Below, piece after piece: positions 5,045 through 6,697 of a DNA stretch of 6,697 bases. Source of the stretch: Acidobacterium sp. (GTDB lineage Bacteria > Acidobacteriota > Terriglobia > Terriglobales > Acidobacteriaceae); assembly GCA_003152595.1 (NCBI GenBank), contig PMAM01000195.1:15045-21741 (forward strand). The letters are read 5' to 3'. Positions within the stretch are counted from its first letter, which is position 1, and every line of letters starts with the position of its first letter. The position numbers and the translations under genes are program-made. The notes beneath the pieces were generated by a model. The model had not been told where the DNA came from, made no database searches, and was given only the letters and a program-made list of their open reading frames with translations.

Positions 5045-5821
5045 TCACTCCACCCCGGCTGCCGGCGCCTTCCGTCCCCGCTTCGGCTTCTCCGCCACAG
5101 GCTCAGGCTGCGGCTCTCGCGCCGCATCGTAATACAGCAGCCGCCCGCACGACTCGCACACCAGCACCTCTCCCGCGCGAATCTGGTTCCACATCTGCGG
5201 CCGTATCCCCATGTGGCACCCCACGCACCGCTGCCCCTGCGCGTACGCGATCCCCGTGCCCCGCGACGACGTCGACACGCGATCATAGGTCCGCAGCAGA
5301 TCTTCCGGAACCAGCGCCCGCTCCTTAGCCCGCCTCCGCGTCAGCTCCTCGAGCTTCTTCTTCTGCTCGGCGGACTCGGCCCGCGCGTCTTCCTTCTCAA
5401 TCTCGACCGCCCGGATGCTGTCCTTCAGATCGTTTTCAGCGGCTTTCCGCTTTTGCTCCAGCTGCTCCGAGCGCTCCATGCTCTCCAGCTCGGAATCCTC
5501 GATCTTCTTGATCTCCGCTTCGGCAAATTCGATCTCGTGCTGGAACGCGCGATACTCCTCGTTCGTCTTCACATTCGACATCTGATCGCGGAGCTTCACG
5601 ATCTTCTGTTGCTGATCCTTGAGGTCGCTCTCGAACCGCCGCTTGAGCGCCTCTTCATCCTTCAGCGCCTTCCCCGCCTGCTCCACGGCAGCCTTCTCCG
5701 CTGCCAGCTTCGTTTCGAGCGCGGCCAGCCGCTTCGGCAAAGCCGCGATCGCGGCCCGCAGCTCCGTCGTCTCCCCATCAATGGTCTGCAGGCGCATCAA
5801 CGCTTCTAATTTTGTTTTCAT
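5045..5821 (-). CDS. Coiled-coil and C4 zinc-ribbon protein (CT398-like)
   Basis: The 258-residue protein has a long charged helical hairpin (about residues 1-170; Glu/Lys/Ala-rich, few prolines or glycines). The conserved KTNEEYRAFQHEIEFAE stretch (85-101) lies near the turn. A C-terminal zinc ribbon has C199-x2-C202 and C222-x2-C225. This is the layout of the bacterial C4-type zinc ribbon domain family typified by Chlamydia CT398, whose members are structurally characterised but lack a firm general function. Proposed links are to RNA or DNA binding or to secretion and regulatory partners. A Pro/Lys/Arg-rich tail follows the ribbon (about 237-258). ATG 5821 is chosen because MKTKLEALMRLQTID is the usual family N-terminus. 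Extending to an ATG at 6016 would add 65 residues that run antisense through the start of the divergent gene. No strong Shine-Dalgarno precedes it. Confidence 0.88.
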   Translation of the reverse strand: MKTKLEALMRLQTIDGETTELRAAIAALPKRLAALETKLAAEKAAVEQAGKALKDEEALKRRFESDLKDQQQKIVKLRDQMSNVKTNEEYRAFQHEIEFAEAEIKKIEDSELESMERSEQLEQKRKAAENDLKDSIRAVEIEKEDARAESAEQKKKLEELTRRRAKERALVPEDLLRTYDRVSTSSRGTGIAYAQGQRCVGCHMGIRPQMWNQIRAGEVLVCESCGRLLYYDAAREPQPEPVAEKPKRGRKAPAAGVE

Positions 5822-5892
5822 CGTCGGAATCTGCAGGATATCACCGAGGAGCGCTGTACCGAACCACGAGTAGAATCGTCTCGATCCCAATA

Positions 5893-5898
5893 AAGGAG
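5893..5898 (+). promoter_or_regulatory. Strong Shine-Dalgarno fixing a GTG start
   Basis: AAGGAG lies 5 nt before GTG 5904, a near-ideal ribosome-binding site. It is the main evidence that the small gene downstream is real and starts with GTG. TAGAAT at 5871-5876 could be its -10 element; no -35 box is evident. Confidence 0.75.
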
Positions 5899-5903
5899 TA
5901 AAG

Positions 5904-6236
5904 GTGAGCGCTGCAGACGAATTGGTCCAGGCATGCCGGAAGCAGGATCGTAAAGCCCTCAGCAGGTTGATCGAGGCGATTCCTAAAGAGAAATGGAGTT
6001 TCCTTCCCGATCCCAAATGTGCAACGGCATCCTTGCCGCCTGTGACGGTTCAAGTGTGGCATCTATCGGGCGGGTCTGGGATAAATACCTATGAGAAGGT
6101 GAGTGTTTGTATCCTTCAGGATGAACTTGATCAGCAATTGCCGCCCCTGTTTGTAGACACGTTTAGTGACGACGAATTGAAGATCGCTACGTACTCATCC
6201 ATACCAAAAGAGCAGCGATCTGCGACAAGAAATTGA
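5904..6236 (+). CDS. Small soluble protein of unknown function, atypical composition
   Basis: I do not recognise this 110-residue protein. It has no signal peptide or membrane segment. The first 30 residues look helical and mixed-charge (MSAADELVQACRKQDRKALS). The middle resembles a small alpha/beta fold with short hydrophobic strands (VTVQVWHL, KVSVCIL). The tail is polar. It starts at GTG behind a strong Shine-Dalgarno, divergent from the zinc-ribbon gene with an 82-bp gap. By hand count it is about 50% GC, against 72% in one 60-base line counted in korB. It uses codons its neighbours avoid (TTG repeatedly, ATA, AGA, AGG, CTA, GTA), which suggests recent acquisition. It could be an orphan accessory or immunity-type protein, but nothing in it or next to it shows a function. 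Confidence 0.65.
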   Translation: MSAADELVQACRKQDRKALSRLIEAIPKEKWSFLPDPKCATASLPPVTVQVWHLSGGSGINTYEKVSVCILQDELDQQLPPLFVDTFSDDELKIATYSSIPKEQRSATRN

Positions 6237-6255
6237 ATTGTAATTTGAGAGTCGT

Positions 6256-6286
6256 TGCCTTCACTCGGCTTCGCTGTCGGAAGGCA
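6256..6286. terminator. Inverted repeat between convergent genes, possible terminator
   Basis: TGCCTTC (6256-6262) and GAAGGCA (6280-6286) form a perfect 7-bp stem with a 17-nt loop. It lies in the 76-bp gap between the stops of the small unknown gene and the convergent antitoxin-like gene. Position fits a shared terminator, but there is no U-run on either side. It could instead be a dispersed palindromic repeat. Confidence 0.4.
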
Positions 6287-6312
6287 GTCTCAGGGATGGT
6301 TAGACGGCAGGA

Positions 6313-6597
6313 TCACCCAAAGATCAGATCGTGCGGATTCTCATCCACCGGAAAACGCGGTCCCAGCTTGCCTTTGCCGCGCAACATCGGGCCGGTCACC
6401 CGCGTGCCTTCGCGCCGTTTGCGTTCCAGCGGATAACTCTGTTCCAGCACCTGCACGATCAGTGAATCCATCGAAACGCCCGCGCCAGCCGCTTGCTCCC
6501 GCAGCGTCGCGTAGACCGCTTCCGGAATGTCCACTGTGACTCTCACGCGTGAATCCGTCTTCTCCCATTCAATCACGTCCCCCCACTTTTCCTGCAT
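6313..6597 (-). CDS. Ribbon-helix-helix / VapB-like antitoxin, orphan
   Basis: In this 94-residue protein the segment SRVRVTVDIPEAVYATLREQ (about 16-35), followed by AGVSMDSLIVQVLEQS, has the beta-strand, helix, helix pattern of MetJ/Arc ribbon-helix-helix DNA-binding proteins. The C-terminus (DENPHDLIFG) resembles the toxin-facing tails of VapB-type antitoxins that end in an Ile-Leu/Phe-Gly/Pro motif. Antitoxins of this kind neutralise a PIN-domain RNase and repress their own operon. The expected downstream toxin gene is missing: the DNA beyond its stop belongs to a gene on the other strand. AGGAGG (6598-6603) directly abuts ATG 6597 with no spacer, which is abnormal, and an in-frame GTG at 6576 is a possible alternative start. 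Only 35 bp separate it from the divergent transporter gene. It may instead be a regulator of that transporter. Confidence 0.6.
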   Translation of the reverse strand: MQEKWGDVIEWEKTDSRVRVTVDIPEAVYATLREQAAGAGVSMDSLIVQVLEQSYPLERKRREGTRVTGPMLRGKGKLGPRFPVDENPHDLIFG

Positions 6598-6632
6598 CCT
6601 CCTGCTACTCTTAACCCTCCAACCGTTTATCC

Positions 6633-6697
6633 ATGCCCCAGGACCCCGACGCCAACTGGAAGCCCAAACATAATCCGTGGGCCGTCGCGCTTACCGT
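6633..6697 (+). CDS. Probable DHA2/EmrB-family MFS efflux transporter, N-terminus only
   Basis: The first 21 codons, MPQDPDANWKPKHNPWAVAL and Thr, run off the window. A short polar leader ending in a KHNPW-type motif followed by a hydrophobic start is typical of DHA2-family drug:proton antiporters (EmrB/QacA type), in which this precedes the first of 14 membrane helices. The identification rests on very few residues and on recalled similarity. No Shine-Dalgarno is visible in the 35-bp spacer, which also holds the antitoxin start. If correct, the divergent small DNA-binding protein could control it. Confidence 0.5.
   Translation, partial: MPQDPDANWKPKHNPWAVALT

Noticed and set aside
4112..5809. 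Long plus-strand open frame (565 codons) running across korB, the nucleotidase and the zinc-ribbon gene
   Set aside because: It is Arg/Leu/His/Pro-rich with no domain, and it is antisense to two recognisable genes and out of frame with korB.
5822..6016. N-terminal extension of the zinc-ribbon protein to ATG 6016
   Set aside because: The extra 65 residues lack family similarity and lie antisense to the small gene whose start is fixed by a strong Shine-Dalgarno.

Overview
The window looks like chromosomal DNA of a GC-rich bacterium, most likely an Acidobacteriota (Terriglobia-type) genome. That placement is an inference. It rests on strong C-ending codon preference, a paired-hairpin REP-like element of a type I associate with that phylum, heptanucleotide tracts at gene ends, and the gene content (RskA-type anti-sigma protein, TlyA, two-subunit KorAB, CT398-like zinc-ribbon protein, DHA2-type exporter). 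It was not checked by any search.

Layout, left to right. A heptamer tract (1-20) lies just behind the stop of a minus-strand, membrane-anchored, RskA-like anti-sigma protein (25-570) that lacks the zinc-binding anti-sigma domain. Divergent from it is tlyA (684-1568), a 2'-O-ribose rRNA methyltransferase carrying an unusual in-frame insertion. Then comes the korA-korB operon (1674-4355), encoding a two-subunit thiamine-diphosphate/iron-sulfur 2-oxoacid:ferredoxin oxidoreductase. A convergent junction with a nested inverted repeat and a heptamer tract separates it from two minus-strand genes: a coiled-coil zinc-ribbon protein (5045-5821) followed by a 5'(3')-deoxyribonucleotidase-like HAD phosphatase (4436-4978). 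Divergent from the zinc-ribbon gene is a small AT-richer gene of unknown function with a strong Shine-Dalgarno (5904-6236). It converges on a ribbon-helix-helix/VapB-like antitoxin gene (6313-6597). The window ends in the first 21 codons of a probable DHA2/EmrB-family transporter (from 6633).

Most genes are housekeeping or metabolic. KorA and KorB form one enzyme feeding electrons from 2-oxoacid oxidation (probably 2-oxoglutarate) to ferredoxin. TlyA acts on ribosomes. The zinc-ribbon protein and the nucleotidase may be co-transcribed.

The most interesting structure is inside tlyA. Between the catalytic Asp and the second catalytic Lys, about 52 codons (1194-1349) have been added in frame. 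They consist of three tandem 21-bp units (7 residues each) followed by a two-hairpin REP-like element read through as protein. Removing this block restores a normal TlyA, with catalytic spacing within one residue of the mycobacterial enzyme. The second pattern is that all three minus-strand genes from 25 to 5821 have a 7-bp-period tract immediately after the stop codon.
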